Assembly: GCF_001457475.1 (NCBI RefSeq)
Contig: NZ_LN831029.1
Coordinates: forward strand, 5,084,001 to 5,148,000
Source of the DNA: Achromobacter xylosoxidans
Lineage (GTDB): Bacteria; Pseudomonadota; Gammaproteobacteria; Burkholderiales; Burkholderiaceae_B
Direction: 5' to 3'
Length of the DNA stretch: 64,000 bases
A program made the position numbers and the translations under genes. Of this stretch, positions 51,711 to 59,799 are shown in pieces. The notes below the pieces were generated by a model that saw nothing but the letters and a program-made list of their open reading frames with translations, was not told where the DNA came from and ran no database searches. The first letter of the stretch is position 1, and the number at the start of each line of letters is the position of its first letter.

Positions 51711-52085
51711 TCAGCGGCCGGCGGCCTTGGCGCTCAGGCCGTTGGCCACGCCCATGTCGGTCTTGGGCACGTCGCGGATCAGCACCCGCACGTCCTCGCC
51801 CGAGATGCCGATGCTGGCGCACACGGCCTGGTTCAGCGCGGCGATCAGCGCCGCCTTCCTGGCCTCGTCGCGGCCCTCGATCAGGGCCGCGTCGACGCGC
51901 GCCATGGCCTTGCCGATCTCGCCGGCCACGATCACGTGTTCGGCGGGGATTTCCTGCAGCACGATGCGCACGCTGGACAGCGGCGCGGCGATGCTTTCCA
52001 CCACCGCCTGCGAAGCCGCCTTCAGCAACGCGGTCTTCTGGGCGGCCGAATGGCCCTGCATGATCTGGACATTCAAGATTGGCAT
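51711..52085 (-). CDS. fused double 4-oxalocrotonate-tautomerase domain protein
   Basis: The 124-aa protein is an evident tandem duplication with 60-residue periodicity. Residues 1-55 begin MPILNVQIMQG and residues 61-116 begin MARVDAALIEG. Helix regions align (QKTALLKAASQAVVESI with ARKAALIAALNQAVCASI), as do the strand ends IVLQEIPAEH and VLIRDVPKTD. The N-terminal copy supplies the catalytic Pro1 after Met removal. In the second copy this position is Ala62, so only one functional proline remains per chain. It is co-directional with the LacI gene. A role in isomerising an aldarate or keto-acid intermediate is possible but unproven. Confidence 0.85.
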   Translation of the reverse strand: MPILNVQIMQGHSAAQKTALLKAASQAVVESIAAPLSSVRIVLQEIPAEHVIVAGEIGKAMARVDAALIEGRDEARKAALIAALNQAVCASIGISGEDVRVLIRDVPKTDMGVANGLSAKAAGR

Positions 52086-52220
52086 GACGGATTCCGATAT
52101 TCCGAATAGTGGCGAACCGGCGATCGTTGCCGGCCAGCCATCATATCCGGACTGGCCCCGGGCGCAAGCCTGCCACCCCGGGGACCGGAACGCCGCGGCG
52201 GGATCGCCCGGCGCCTGCAG

Positions 52221-53519
52221 TCAGGCGGCCTCGCCCCGTTGCGTCGGCTGGGGCTGGCCTTGCAGCTCGGCCTGGGCCGGGTCGCCGCCGGTGGCGGGCG
52301 GCGGTTCGGCGGATTCGCTGGATTCGGCCGCGGGCGCGCTCTCGGCCAACACCGGCGTCACCAGCTCGACCACCTTCTTGCGCGACAGCATGCCGATGAA
52401 CTCGTCGTTCTCGCCCGTCACGGCTACCGGCTGGTCGCTGTGCACCAGCTGCGCCAGCACTTCGCCCAGGCCGGCCGTGGCCGGCACCGAAGCCAGGTCC
52501 TCGACGAAGCGCGACACGTCGCGTCCGCCCTCGCGCACGGCCTGTTCGGCCGCTTCCAGCGTCAGCACGCCGGCCAGCCGCTTGCCGTCCAGCACCGGCG
52601 CGTACTCGTAGTTCAGCGCGCGCATCCGATCGACCGAATGGGCCGGGCGCGATCGCATGGTCAGCGTCAGGCGCGCCGGGTTCACCGCGTGGGTCGCGTT
52701 CAACACCTTGGTGCGGTTCACGTCCTGCAGGAACGACTGCACGTAATCGTTGGCCGGATTCAGCAGGATGTCTTCGGGCGTGCCTTCCTGCACCAGCTCG
52801 CCGTCCTTCAGGATGGCGATGCGGTTGCCCAGGCGCAGCGCTTCGTCCAGGTCATGGGTGATGAAGACGATAGTCTTGTTGAGCTTGGATTGCAGTTGCA
52901 GCAGCTGGTCCTGCATCTCGCGGCGGATCAGCGGGTCGAGCGCCGAGAAGGCCTCGTCCATCAGCAGGATCTCGGCGTCGGTGGCCAGCGCGCGCGCCAG
53001 GCCCACGCGCTGCTGCATGCCGCCCGACAGCTGGTGCGGATACTGCTGCTCGAAGCCCGACAGGCCGACCTGCTCCAGCCATTCGCGGGCGCGCTGCTCG
53101 CGCTCGGCGCGGCCCACGCCCTGCACGGCCAGGCCGTAGGCGGCGTTGTCCAGCACGGTGCGGTGCGGGAACAGGCCGAAGCGCTGGAACACCATGCTCA
53201 TCTTCTTCTGGCGGAAGGTCTCCAGGTCGCGCTTGTTCAGGCTGACGACGTCGACGCCGTCGACCAGGATGTGGCCGGCGCTGGGCTCGATCAGGCGGTT
53301 GAAGTGGCGGATCAGCGTCGACTTGCCGGACCCCGACAGGCCCATGATGACGTAGATGCTGCCCTCTTCGATCGACAGGCTGATGTCGCGCAGGCCCAGC
53401 GTGTGCCCGCTTTCGGCCAGCAGCGCTTCCTTGCTCATGCCGCCCTGCGCGGCTTCCAGCCATTTCTTCGGATGCGGCCCGAAAATCTTGTAGATGTTCT
53501 TGACTTCGATCTTGCTCAT
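52221..53519 (-). CDS. proV: glycine betaine/proline-type ABC ATPase with CBS domains
   Basis: This 432-aa ProV/OpuAA-type ATPase begins MSKIEVKNIYKIFGPHP. The family-specific N-terminal extension is followed by Walker A GLSGSGKSTLIRHF at about 59-72, signature LSGGMQQRVGLARAL near 164-178 and Walker B ILLMDEAFSALD. Two CBS-like modules lie at about 275-390 and would sense ionic strength. The last ~40 residues are a low-complexity Ser/Ala/Pro/Glu tail. Its ATG overlaps the permease stop by 4 nt. It drives osmoprotectant import under salt stress by family analogy. Confidence 0.92.
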   Translation of the reverse strand: MSKIEVKNIYKIFGPHPKKWLEAAQGGMSKEALLAESGHTLGLRDISLSIEEGSIYVIMGLSGSGKSTLIRHFNRLIEPSAGHILVDGVDVVSLNKRDLETFRQKKMSMVFQRFGLFPHRTVLDNAAYGLAVQGVGRAEREQRAREWLEQVGLSGFEQQYPHQLSGGMQQRVGLARALATDAEILLMDEAFSALDPLIRREMQDQLLQLQSKLNKTIVFITHDLDEALRLGNRIAILKDGELVQEGTPEDILLNPANDYVQSFLQDVNRTKVLNATHAVNPARLTLTMRSRPAHSVDRMRALNYEYAPVLDGKRLAGVLTLEAAEQAVREGGRDVSRFVEDLASVPATAGLGEVLAQLVHSDQPVAVTGENDEFIGMLSRKKVVELVTPVLAESAPAAESSESAEPPPATGGDPAQAELQGQPQPTQRGEAA

Positions 53520-54373
53520 CGCTGGCCTCCCATGCGCATGCGCTGTCCATACGATTGCGTGATCCGGTCGAACAGCACGGCCAGCACCACGATGCCCAGG
53601 CCCGCCAGCAGGCCGCGGCCCACTTCCAGGCGGTTGATCCCGAGCAGCACTTCATACCCCAGGCCGCGCGCGCCGATCATGGAGGCGATCACCACCATCG
53701 ACAGCGCCATCATCGTGGTCTGGTTGATGCCGGCCATGATGTTGGGCAGGGCCAGCGGCAATTGCACGCCGAACAGCTGCTGGCGCGGATTGGCGCCGAA
53801 CGCGCGCGACGCTTCCAGCACCTCGCGGTCGACCAGGCGGATACCCAGGTCGGTCAGGCGGATCAGCGGCGGCACGGCGTAGATCACGGTGGCGATGATG
53901 GCGGGGATCTTGCCCAGGCCGAACAGCATCACGACCGGGATCAGGTACACGAAGCTGGGCATGGTCTGCATCACGTCCAGCACCGGCAGCATGATCGAGC
54001 GCAGCCAGTTGACGCGCGCCATCAGCACGCCCAGCGGAATGCCGATGATCACCGACAGTCCGGCCGCCATGATCATCAGCGCCAGCGTCTGCATGCCGGC
54101 GTCCCACAGGCCGAGCACGCCAATGACGCACAGCAGCGCGCCCATGGCCAGGCTCAGGCCGATGCGGCGGCTGACCAGCCAGGCGATGGCGATGGTCACG
54201 CCGACCACCGCCCACCACGGCGAGCTGCGCAGCACCTGCTCCAGCCACACCAGGGCGTGCAGCACGGGCTGGGACAGCGTCTCCAGGGTATCGGCGTAGT
54301 TGGTGACCAGATGATCGACGAATCCGTCGATGGCCCCCCGCACCTGACGGGCGGGAATGATTTCAGGAAACAT
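53516..54373 (-). CDS. proW: glycine betaine/proline-type ABC permease
   Basis: The 285-aa inner-membrane permease has six or seven hydrophobic segments. The conserved BPD_transp_1 region VLDVMQTMPSFVYLIPVVML lies near 141-160, and the EAA loop LEASRAFGANPRQQLFGVQL is visible. I chose the ATG at 54373 (MFPEIIPARQ) because GGAG lies 9 nt upstream; an in-frame ATG ten codons earlier lacks such a site. It lies 283 bp downstream of proX with a strong hairpin in the gap, and is coupled to proV by 4 nt. Confidence 0.92.
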   Translation of the reverse strand: MFPEIIPARQVRGAIDGFVDHLVTNYADTLETLSQPVLHALVWLEQVLRSSPWWAVVGVTIAIAWLVSRRIGLSLAMGALLCVIGVLGLWDAGMQTLALMIMAAGLSVIIGIPLGVLMARVNWLRSIMLPVLDVMQTMPSFVYLIPVVMLFGLGKIPAIIATVIYAVPPLIRLTDLGIRLVDREVLEASRAFGANPRQQLFGVQLPLALPNIMAGINQTTMMALSMVVIASMIGARGLGYEVLLGINRLEVGRGLLAGLGIVVLAVLFDRITQSYGQRMRMGGQR

Positions 54374-54560
54374 GTTTTGACTCCATTTCAGCGGGTTCGC
54401 CACGCGCCACGCCGCGCCGGCATGGCATCCGGCGCGGTGGCCGGGCCGGCGCCCCCAAGGGACGCCGTCATCGACAATGGCGAAATACGCTTACAGTCCG
54501 GCGCGGAAACAAGATGTCCCGCGCATTGCCCGCATGGCGGGCAGTCCGCCTGCCGGAGGG

Positions 54561-54595
54561 CTTTTTCCCCTTGGGGTCATCCCAAGGGGAAAAAG
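54561..54595. terminator. perfect 15-bp hairpin between proX and proW
   Basis: A perfect 15-bp stem (54561-54575 with 54581-54595) closes a 5-base loop. The stem is CTTTTTCCCCTTGGG paired to CCCAAGGGGAAAAAG. The T-run lies in the 5' arm for both strands, not after the stem, so it is not a standard intrinsic terminator. Lying 62 bp after the proX stop, it may protect the proX mRNA 3' end or cause partial termination, so that the binding protein is made in excess of the membrane subunits. Confidence 0.5.
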
Positions 54596-54656
54596 TCCAA
54601 CCCGATGGTCCGTCCCGGCCAGCCGGAACGGACCACCGCCGGAAAGGCGGCGGGGG

Positions 54657-55658
54657 TTACAGCGCGCTTTGCACGCGCCCGGCGACGTCGGCGGGGACCC
54701 ACTTGGTCCAGACGTCGGGCTTGTTCTTCAGGAACCACTTGGCCACGGCGCCGGACTCGTCGCCGGTCTCTTCCATGTGGGCCAGGGTTTCGTTCATCAC
54801 CGGCAGCGGCACCGAGACCTTGGACAGGAATTCGGTCAGCACCGGCGCTTCCTGCGAGAACTTGGTGTTCACGGCGGTGAAGACGGGATTGTCGGGATAG
54901 GCGCTGGGCTCGGGCTTGGCGCACTTGGGCGACGTCAGGCACTTGTGCTTTTCGGCGTCGTAGGGCGGCATTTCCAGCTTGACCAGGTCCATGGCGCCGA
55001 CCAGCGGCGTGGGCGACCAGTAGTAGAAGACCACGTTCTGCTTGCGCTTGTAGGCCGACATCAGGGCCGCCTTCTGCGCCGCGCCGGTGCCCGGCGAATA
55101 CAGCGTGTAGGTGTCGTCCAGCTTGAGGGCGTGGAACAGGTTGGTGCTGGTGACTTCGCAACCCCAACCCGCCGGGCAGCCGTAGAAACGGCCCTTGCCC
55201 GGTTCTTCGGGATCCTTGAACTTGTCCTTGAACTTCGGCAGGTCGGCCGCGGACTTCAGTTCGGGCAGGCGCTCGGCGGTGTAGCGCGGGATGTACCAGG
55301 CCTCGCCGCCCATGTACAGGTCGCCGATCCGCTTGACGCGGCCGGTCTTTTCGGCGCGTTCCCAGGGGTCGGCGACGCTGTTCAGCCAGATCTCGGTGTT
55401 GATGTCCAGGTCACCGCGCTCGAGCGCGGCCAGGGCGGGCAGGGTCTCGGTGGGCAGGGTTTCGGTCTTGCAACCGTAGCCCTTTTCCATGATGAAACGT
55501 TCGACATCGACCAGGACCAGGTTGGATTCCCAGTTCATGGCGCCGAAGTTGATCGGACGCTTGAGTTCGCATTGCGGCGCGTCGGCGGCTTGGGCCGAAC
55601 CGGCGAAGGCGAACAAGACGGCCGCGGCGGCCAGGGTCTTGACAGGGGTGAAACGCAT
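54657..55658 (-). CDS. proX: glycine betaine/proline-type periplasmic binding protein
   Basis: The 333-aa OpuAC-type protein has a signal peptide MRFTPVKTLAAAAVLFAFAG ending AQAAD near residue 25. The mature part has family phrases CELKRPINFGAMNWESNLVL at about 29-48, DLDINTEIWLNSVADPWE near 84-101, WYIPRYTAERLPEL near 123-136, and Trp/Tyr-rich NVVFYYWSPTPLVGAMDLV near 215-233, which would form the aromatic cage for quaternary amines. It is the first gene of an X-W-V locus, the reverse of E. coli proVWX. The ATG at 55658 is chosen by the signal peptide. Confidence 0.9.
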   Translation of the reverse strand: MRFTPVKTLAAAAVLFAFAGSAQAADAPQCELKRPINFGAMNWESNLVLVDVERFIMEKGYGCKTETLPTETLPALAALERGDLDINTEIWLNSVADPWERAEKTGRVKRIGDLYMGGEAWYIPRYTAERLPELKSAADLPKFKDKFKDPEEPGKGRFYGCPAGWGCEVTSTNLFHALKLDDTYTLYSPGTGAAQKAALMSAYKRKQNVVFYYWSPTPLVGAMDLVKLEMPPYDAEKHKCLTSPKCAKPEPSAYPDNPVFTAVNTKFSQEAPVLTEFLSKVSVPLPVMNETLAHMEETGDESGAVAKWFLKNKPDVWTKWVPADVAGRVQSAL

Positions 55659-55796
55659 TGGCTTTTGCCTCCATAGGTTCAGGGACACGGCGGCGCTGGT
55701 CCGGCCGTGCCATGGAGCTAAGGGGGTTGTGCGGAAGACGGGCAGAACCGCCAATACAAACCGACACTAGCAACAAGAGGATCCGCGGGGTGCGGA

Positions 55797-55836
55797 GTCT
55801 TGCAAGACAGGAGTCTCAAAAACGGAGTTTTAGAGA
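55797..55836. promoter_or_regulatory. two adjacent dyads upstream of proX
   Basis: Dyad 1 is the perfect 12-bp palindrome GTCTTGCAAGAC (55797-55808). Dyad 2 pairs TCTCAAAAAC (55814-55823) with GTTTTAGAGA (55827-55836), broken by one A/A mismatch, with a 3-base centre. They lie 139-178 bp upstream of the proX start. Regulatory function is only a suggestion from symmetry and position. Confidence 0.3.
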
Positions 55837-55961
55837 ACCCACAGATAGTGAACAAACTGAAAGAAGAAGGCAGCATCTTAAACGAAATTGCCGCACAACC
55901 CAACCCCGGACCTGAACGAAACGGATACATTCATACCCGAAAACGTCCGGACAAACCCTGA
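55800..55961 (+). pseudogene. possible remnant reading frame with foreign codon use
   Basis: A 53-codon open frame from TTG at 55800 ends in TGA at 55961. Its codons (AAA, GAA, TTA, ATA, GGA, CGA) are unlike the GC-ending codons of every neighbour. The translation includes VNKLKEEGSILNEIAAQ and ends HTRKRPDKP. No family is recognised, and no convincing ribosome-binding site spacing is seen. It may be the tail of a horizontally acquired gene or chance in an AT-richer spacer. Confidence 0.2.
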
Positions 55962-56055
55962 TTTCCAAGAGGCGATTCCCCGACTTTCCCTGGGGAACCG
56001 GCTCATGGAAATAACGATACATTTAGTTAATATTTTGTTCGTATAAATACATTTG

Positions 56056-56074
56056 AAGGGCAAAAACCGCCCTT
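56056..56074 (-). terminator. short hairpin after cfa
   Basis: Six-bp stem AAGGGC/GCCCTT (56056-56061 with 56069-56074) with loop sequence GGTTTTT on the minus strand, immediately past the cfa stop. The downstream sequence is AT-rich but has no clean T-run. Confidence 0.35.
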
Positions 56075-57349
56075 TCAGCGCGCGCCGCCGACGTCCTCGC
56101 GGTACATGTAATCGCGGCGCCAGGGATAGGCCAGGTCGGGCGGGTTGTCCAATTCGTCGGGCCTGCCGGTCGCGGGATGCTGTCCCAGCACCTGGTGCAG
56201 CGCGATCCAGCCATGTTCGAAGCCCATGGCGCACCCGGCCAGGTACAGCCGGTAAGCGCGCAGCGAACGCGCGCCTTGCTCGCCTCCCAGGATCTGCGCG
56301 GCCTCGGGCAGGCGCGCCTCCAGCGCATCGCTCCAGGCCCACAGCGTGCGGGCGTAGTGCGGCCGCAGGTTCTCGACGTCGACTTCTTCCAGGCCGCCAT
56401 TGGTCATGGCCTCCATGACGACGCTGATGTGCGTCAGCTCGCCGCCCGGGAAGATGTACTTCTCGATGAATTCGCCCATGCCGCTGCCCAGCTCGGCGTT
56501 GTAGACGCCGGCCGCGGTGATGCCGTGGTTCATGATCAGTCCGCCCGGCTTGAGCAGCCGCCGCAACTTGGCGAAATAGCCTTCCAACTGGGCCCGGCCG
56601 ACGTGCTCGAACATGCCAACCGACGCAATCTTGTCGAACGGCGTGGACTCGTCGAGCTTGCGGTAATCCAGCAGCTCCATGCGCACGCGGTCGCCCAGCC
56701 CCTTTTCCTGGATCAGTTTGGTGACATGCGCATGCTGGTTGCGCGACAGCGTGATACCCGTGGCGTCCACGCCGTAATGTTCGGCGGCCCACAGCAACAG
56801 GCCGCCCCAGCCGGCGCCCACGTCCAGGAAGCGTTCGCCAGGGCGCAGCCGCAGCTTGCGGCAGATGTGGTCCAGCTTGGCCTCCTGGGCCTGCGCCAGC
56901 GTCATGCCGGGTTCGCGGTAGTAGGCGCAGGAATAGACCCGGCGCGGGTCCAGCCACAGCGCGTAGAAGTCGTCGGAAAGGTCGTAATGGAATTCGATCT
57001 GGCGGGCATCGCGCTCCACCGAGTGGCGCCACACCGACATCACCTTGCGCACCAGCTCGGTCAGCCAGCCGCCGCGCGCCGCATCCACCGGCGAGCCAGG
57101 CAGCAGCGCCGAGGCCGCCGCCATCACGTCGCGCATCGAGCCTTCGATGTCGATGCGGCCCTCGACGTAGTCCTGGCCCAGCACGCCGACAGCGCCTTCG
57201 GCCAGATGGGCCAGGGCGGTCTTGTCGTGCGTCACGAAGCGCACCCTGGGATCCGGCGGCCCCATTACCGTGCCATCGGGCAGCACCAGCTGGACAGTCA
57301 CGGGCAGTGCCTGGAGCTTGCGTTCCACAACAGACAACAAAGGATTCAC
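56075..57349 (-). CDS. cfa: cyclopropane-fatty-acyl-phospholipid synthase
   Basis: The 424-aa enzyme uses SAM to convert unsaturated acyl chains of membrane phospholipids to cyclopropane rings, usually in stationary or acid stress. An N-terminal lipid-binding domain (about 1-120) precedes the SAM Rossmann domain, with motif I FLDVGAGWGGLLLWAAEHYG near 174-193 and GITLSRNQ near 199-206. Further family segments are FDKIASVGMFEHVG and IFPGGELTH. The start is GTG at 57349 (VNPLLSVVERK), preceded by GAGGAGAT; upstream ATG frames lack family similarity. It is divergent from a Bcr/CflA transporter. Confidence 0.92.
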   Translation of the reverse strand: MNPLLSVVERKLQALPVTVQLVLPDGTVMGPPDPRVRFVTHDKTALAHLAEGAVGVLGQDYVEGRIDIEGSMRDVMAAASALLPGSPVDAARGGWLTELVRKVMSVWRHSVERDARQIEFHYDLSDDFYALWLDPRRVYSCAYYREPGMTLAQAQEAKLDHICRKLRLRPGERFLDVGAGWGGLLLWAAEHYGVDATGITLSRNQHAHVTKLIQEKGLGDRVRMELLDYRKLDESTPFDKIASVGMFEHVGRAQLEGYFAKLRRLLKPGGLIMNHGITAAGVYNAELGSGMGEFIEKYIFPGGELTHISVVMEAMTNGGLEEVDVENLRPHYARTLWAWSDALEARLPEAAQILGGEQGARSLRAYRLYLAGCAMGFEHGWIALHQVLGQHPATGRPDELDNPPDLAYPWRRDYMYREDVGGAR

Positions 57350-57508
57350 GACATCTCCTCTGGAATACGTACGAACACGACAGACTGTATCGGAAATCAG
57401 TTGAAATTTGCGTGTAAGGCGGCGCGTGATACAGTCATTGGCTTGGTGTAAAACGCGCAATGAAGTGCGTCGCACCCTGTCCCTCGCGCGATTTCCCTCG
57501 CGATCCAC

Positions 57509-58708
57509 ATGCCCCCTACACTTTCCTCACGCGGCGCCATGCCGGGCTGGCTCATTCTCATGGGCGCCCTGACGGCAATCGGTCCTTTCGCCATCGATAT
57601 GTACCTGCCGGCGTTCCCGACGATCGCCGCCAACCTCGGCGTCCCGCGCGGCGATGTCGAGCGCACTTTGGCCGCCTACCTGATCGGCCTGGCGCTGGCG
57701 CAGGTGTTCTATGGTCCGATGGCGGACCGCTACGGCCGCAAGCCGCCGCTGATGGTGGGCCTGGCACTCTTCATGGTGGCCTCGCTCGGCTGCGCCCTGG
57801 CCGGCTCGGTCCAGGCGCTGACAGGTTGGCGCGTGCTGCAGGCCATGGGCGGCGCGGCCGGCATCGTGATTCCGCGCGCCGTCATCCGCGACCATTACGA
57901 AACCCACGAAGCGGCGCGCGCCATGTCGCTGCTGATGCTGATCATGGGCCTGGCGCCTATCCTCGCGCCGCTGGCGGGCGGGCAGTTGCTGGGCATTGCC
58001 AGCTGGCGCAGCCTGTTCTGGGTGATGCTGGCCGGCGGCGCCATGCTGATGACCGCCGTGGTGCTGATCATGAAGGAATCGCTGGCGCCCGAACGCGTCG
58101 TGCCGCTGCGCCTGGGAACCATCGTGCAGAACTACCGGGCCCTGTTCGCGCACCGCGGCTTCATGGCGCACAGCCTGGCCGGCGGCTTCGGCCAGGCCGG
58201 CATGTTCGCCTACATCATCGGTTCGCCGCGGGTGTTCATCGAGCTGTACGGCGTCGATCCCAAATACTACGGCCTGCTGTTCGGCACCAACGCGCTGTCG
58301 CTCATCATCTGCTCGCAGATCAGCGCCCGCCTGCTGCGCACCCACACCCCGCGCCAATTGCAACGCCGCGCCCTGACCTCGCTGGCCTGCGCCAGCCTGG
58401 CGGCGGTGGCGCTGGCCCTGGCGGGCTGGATGACGCTGCCGCTGCTGATGGCCTGCCTGATCTGCTACATGGGCAGCCAGGGCTTCGTGAATCCCAACTC
58501 GGCGGCGCTGGCGCTGTCCGACCAGGGCAAGCGGCTGGGCGCGGCCTCGGCGCTATTGGGGACGCTTCAACTGTCCTGCGGCGCCCTGGCGGGTTTCGCG
58601 GTCAGCGCCTGGCAGACCGACAGCGCCCTGCCGCTGACGACCACGCTGGCGACCTGCGCCTGCCTGTCCTGGCTGTCGGGCCGGGTGGCGCAATCGCACC
58701 CCGCCTGA
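57509..58708 (+). CDS. Bcr/CflA-family multidrug efflux MFS transporter
   Basis: The 399-aa inner-membrane drug/proton antiporter has twelve hydrophobic segments. The N-terminal GALTAIGPFAIDMYLPAFP at about 19-37 is the Bcr/CflA hallmark (TM1). MFS motif A reads GPMADRYGRKPPL near 69-81, and GGAAGIVIPRAVIRD in TM4 carries the conserved Arg. The Shine-Dalgarno before 57509 is poor, and the ATG at 57539 (MPGWLILMG) is a possible alternative start. It is divergent from cfa across 159 bp. Confidence 0.92.
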   Translation: MPPTLSSRGAMPGWLILMGALTAIGPFAIDMYLPAFPTIAANLGVPRGDVERTLAAYLIGLALAQVFYGPMADRYGRKPPLMVGLALFMVASLGCALAGSVQALTGWRVLQAMGGAAGIVIPRAVIRDHYETHEAARAMSLLMLIMGLAPILAPLAGGQLLGIASWRSLFWVMLAGGAMLMTAVVLIMKESLAPERVVPLRLGTIVQNYRALFAHRGFMAHSLAGGFGQAGMFAYIIGSPRVFIELYGVDPKYYGLLFGTNALSLIICSQISARLLRTHTPRQLQRRALTSLACASLAAVALALAGWMTLPLLMACLICYMGSQGFVNPNSAALALSDQGKRLGAASALLGTLQLSCGALAGFAVSAWQTDSALPLTTTLATCACLSWLSGRVAQSHPA

Positions 58709-58725
58709 ATGCAGGCAAGCAAAGC

Positions 58726-58751
58726 GGCCGGCACGCAGACAGAAGCCGGCC
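58726..58751 (+). terminator. GC hairpin after MFS gene
   Basis: Perfect 7-bp stem GGCCGGC/GCCGGCC (58726-58732 with 58745-58751), 18 bp past the MFS stop, followed only by CTTCG. A weak or Rho-assisted terminator is possible. Confidence 0.3.
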
Positions 58752-58861
58752 CTTCGCCCGGCAGCGGAAAATCCCTGCCGGAATCGAGCCGACGCGCGCC
58801 ATCCAGCCGCGCCTGCCGCGGCTTGAGCGCCACGCTTTTACACGCGCTACCGCCCCAGCAC

Positions 58862-58891
58862 TTGATTTACCTGGATTTTTCGTATTAGAAT
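58862..58891 (+). promoter_or_regulatory. candidate sigma-70 promoter for rpmB-rpmG
   Basis: TTGATT (58862-58867) and TAGAAT (58886-58891, five of six matches to TATAAT) are spaced 18 bp in an AT-rich pocket. This is the best-looking promoter between the MFS gene and rpmB and predicts a transcript start near 58898. Confidence 0.6.
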
Positions 58892-59159
58892 CTACGTCTT
58901 CACATGAAGTTTCCCGTGCTGGACTACTATGCTTTGTAGTTCGACACTCTGACCCCCAAGCGCATTTTTGCGGATGGCAGGCAGCGGGTATAAGCACTGG
59001 GTGGAGTCTCCCCGATTCCCCCTCATCCACTAAGACTGGGTGGCCGGCAAGATGGCAAGGCCTCGTGGCAAGACCGCGACGATCCACGCCTCTGATACAG
59101 CCCGGCGGCTGAAACCCTGTCTCCCCCCGGCGATGCGCAAGAATAAATGAGGTGCATCC
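58892..59159 (+). other. long structured leader of rpmB (possible ncRNA or regulatory leader)
   Basis: About 260 bases separate the candidate promoter from the rpmB start, and no reading frame is convincing. Several small hairpins can form, such as CTAC/GTAG (about 58922-58937), CGCA/TGCG (about 58960-58971) and GTGGA/TCCAC (about 59001-59030). It may be a ribosomal-protein leader, a separate small RNA, or simple spacer. It does not match the cores of the riboswitch classes I know. Bases 58752-58861 hold nothing I can name. Confidence 0.4.
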
Positions 59160-59396
59160 ATGGCACGCGTATGCCAAGTGACCGGCAAAGGCCCGATGGT
59201 GGGCAACAACGTTTCGCACGCGAACAACAAGACCAAGCGTCGCTTCCTGCCCAACCTGCAATCGCGCCGGTTCTGGGTTGAAAGCGAAAACCGCTGGGTG
59301 CGCCTGCGCGTCTCGGCCAAGGCCATCCGCACGATCGACAAGAACGGCATCGACGCCGTGCTGGCCGAAATGCGTGCCCGCGGCGAACTGGCCTAA
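59160..59396 (+). CDS. rpmB: 50S ribosomal protein L28
   Basis: The 78-aa L28 protein of the large ribosomal subunit starts [20 protein letters not shown] and contains the family core [17 protein letters not shown] and ending [21 protein letters not shown] lies just upstream of the ATG. It is co-transcribed with rpmG (37 bp apart), the universal proteobacterial pair, and ends at a strong terminator. Confidence 0.98.
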   Translation: MARVCQVTGKGPMVGNNVSHANNKTKRRFLPNLQSRRFWVESENRWVRLRVSAKAIRTIDKNGIDAVLAEMRARGELA

Positions 59397-59433
59397 TCGG
59401 CCCCCCGCCAATCTGACATACTAGGAGCACGAC

Positions 59434-59601
59434 ATGGCCAAAGGTATCCGCGAAAAGATCAAGCTCGAGTCGACTGCCGGCACGGGTCATTTCTACACGA
59501 CCACCAAGAACAAGCGCAACATGCCCGAGAAGATGCTGATCAAGAAGTTTGATCCGGTCGCTCGCAAGCACGTCGACTACAAGGAAACCAAGCTGAAGTA
59601 A
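59434..59601 (+). CDS. rpmG: 50S ribosomal protein L33 (zinc-free form)
   Basis: The 55-aa L33 protein begins [20 protein letters not shown] and ends [11 protein letters not shown]. It contains no cysteine, so it is the Zn-independent (C-) form lacking the two CxxC pairs of the zinc-binding paralog. AGGAG lies 10 nt upstream of the ATG at 59434. It is the second gene of the rpmBG operon. Confidence 0.97.
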   Translation: MAKGIREKIKLESTAGTGHFYTTTKNKRNMPEKMLIKKFDPVARKHVDYKETKLK

Positions 59602-59624
59602 TTCAGCCGGTATCCGGATAGCCC

Positions 59625-59653
59625 AAAAAGGCCCTGCATCGCAGGGCCTTTTT
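59625..59653 (+). terminator. Rho-independent terminator of rpmBG
   Basis: A perfect 13-bp stem AAAAAGGCCCTGC/GCAGGGCCTTTTT (59625-59637 with 59641-59653) with a 3-base loop ATC, with the T-run in the 3' arm. It lies 23 bp after the rpmG stop. Confidence 0.93.
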
Positions 59654-59799
59654 GTTTGGCCGAACGTTGCCGGGGATCTGGTCGCCACGCCGTTTTCCCT
59701 GGCGCAGGGGCGCCGCGCATGCTTCAATTGGGCCGAAACTGCAATCGTGCCCTACATGAGCCCGGCTTCGGTCGAGCCCTCTTGCCAGCGATACCCGCC

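Larger units (their letters stand above)
55659..56074. other. AT-enriched intergenic region between cfa and proX
   Basis: The 416-bp gap is clearly poorer in GC than its neighbours, especially 55790-56060. It holds two dyads (GTCTTGCAAGAC at 55797-55808; TCTCAAAAAC/GTTTTAGAGA at 55814-55836) that may be operators of the osmoprotectant operon, a short possible remnant reading frame (55800-55961), and a weak hairpin directly after the cfa stop. No confident gene or promoter is assigned. Confidence 0.45.

Noticed and set aside
58990..59040. T-loop/acceptor-like string (GATTCCCCCTCATCCAC) that recalls the 3' end of a tRNA or tmRNA
   Set aside because: No cloverleaf, matching acceptor strand, anticodon arm or CCA end could be assembled around it.
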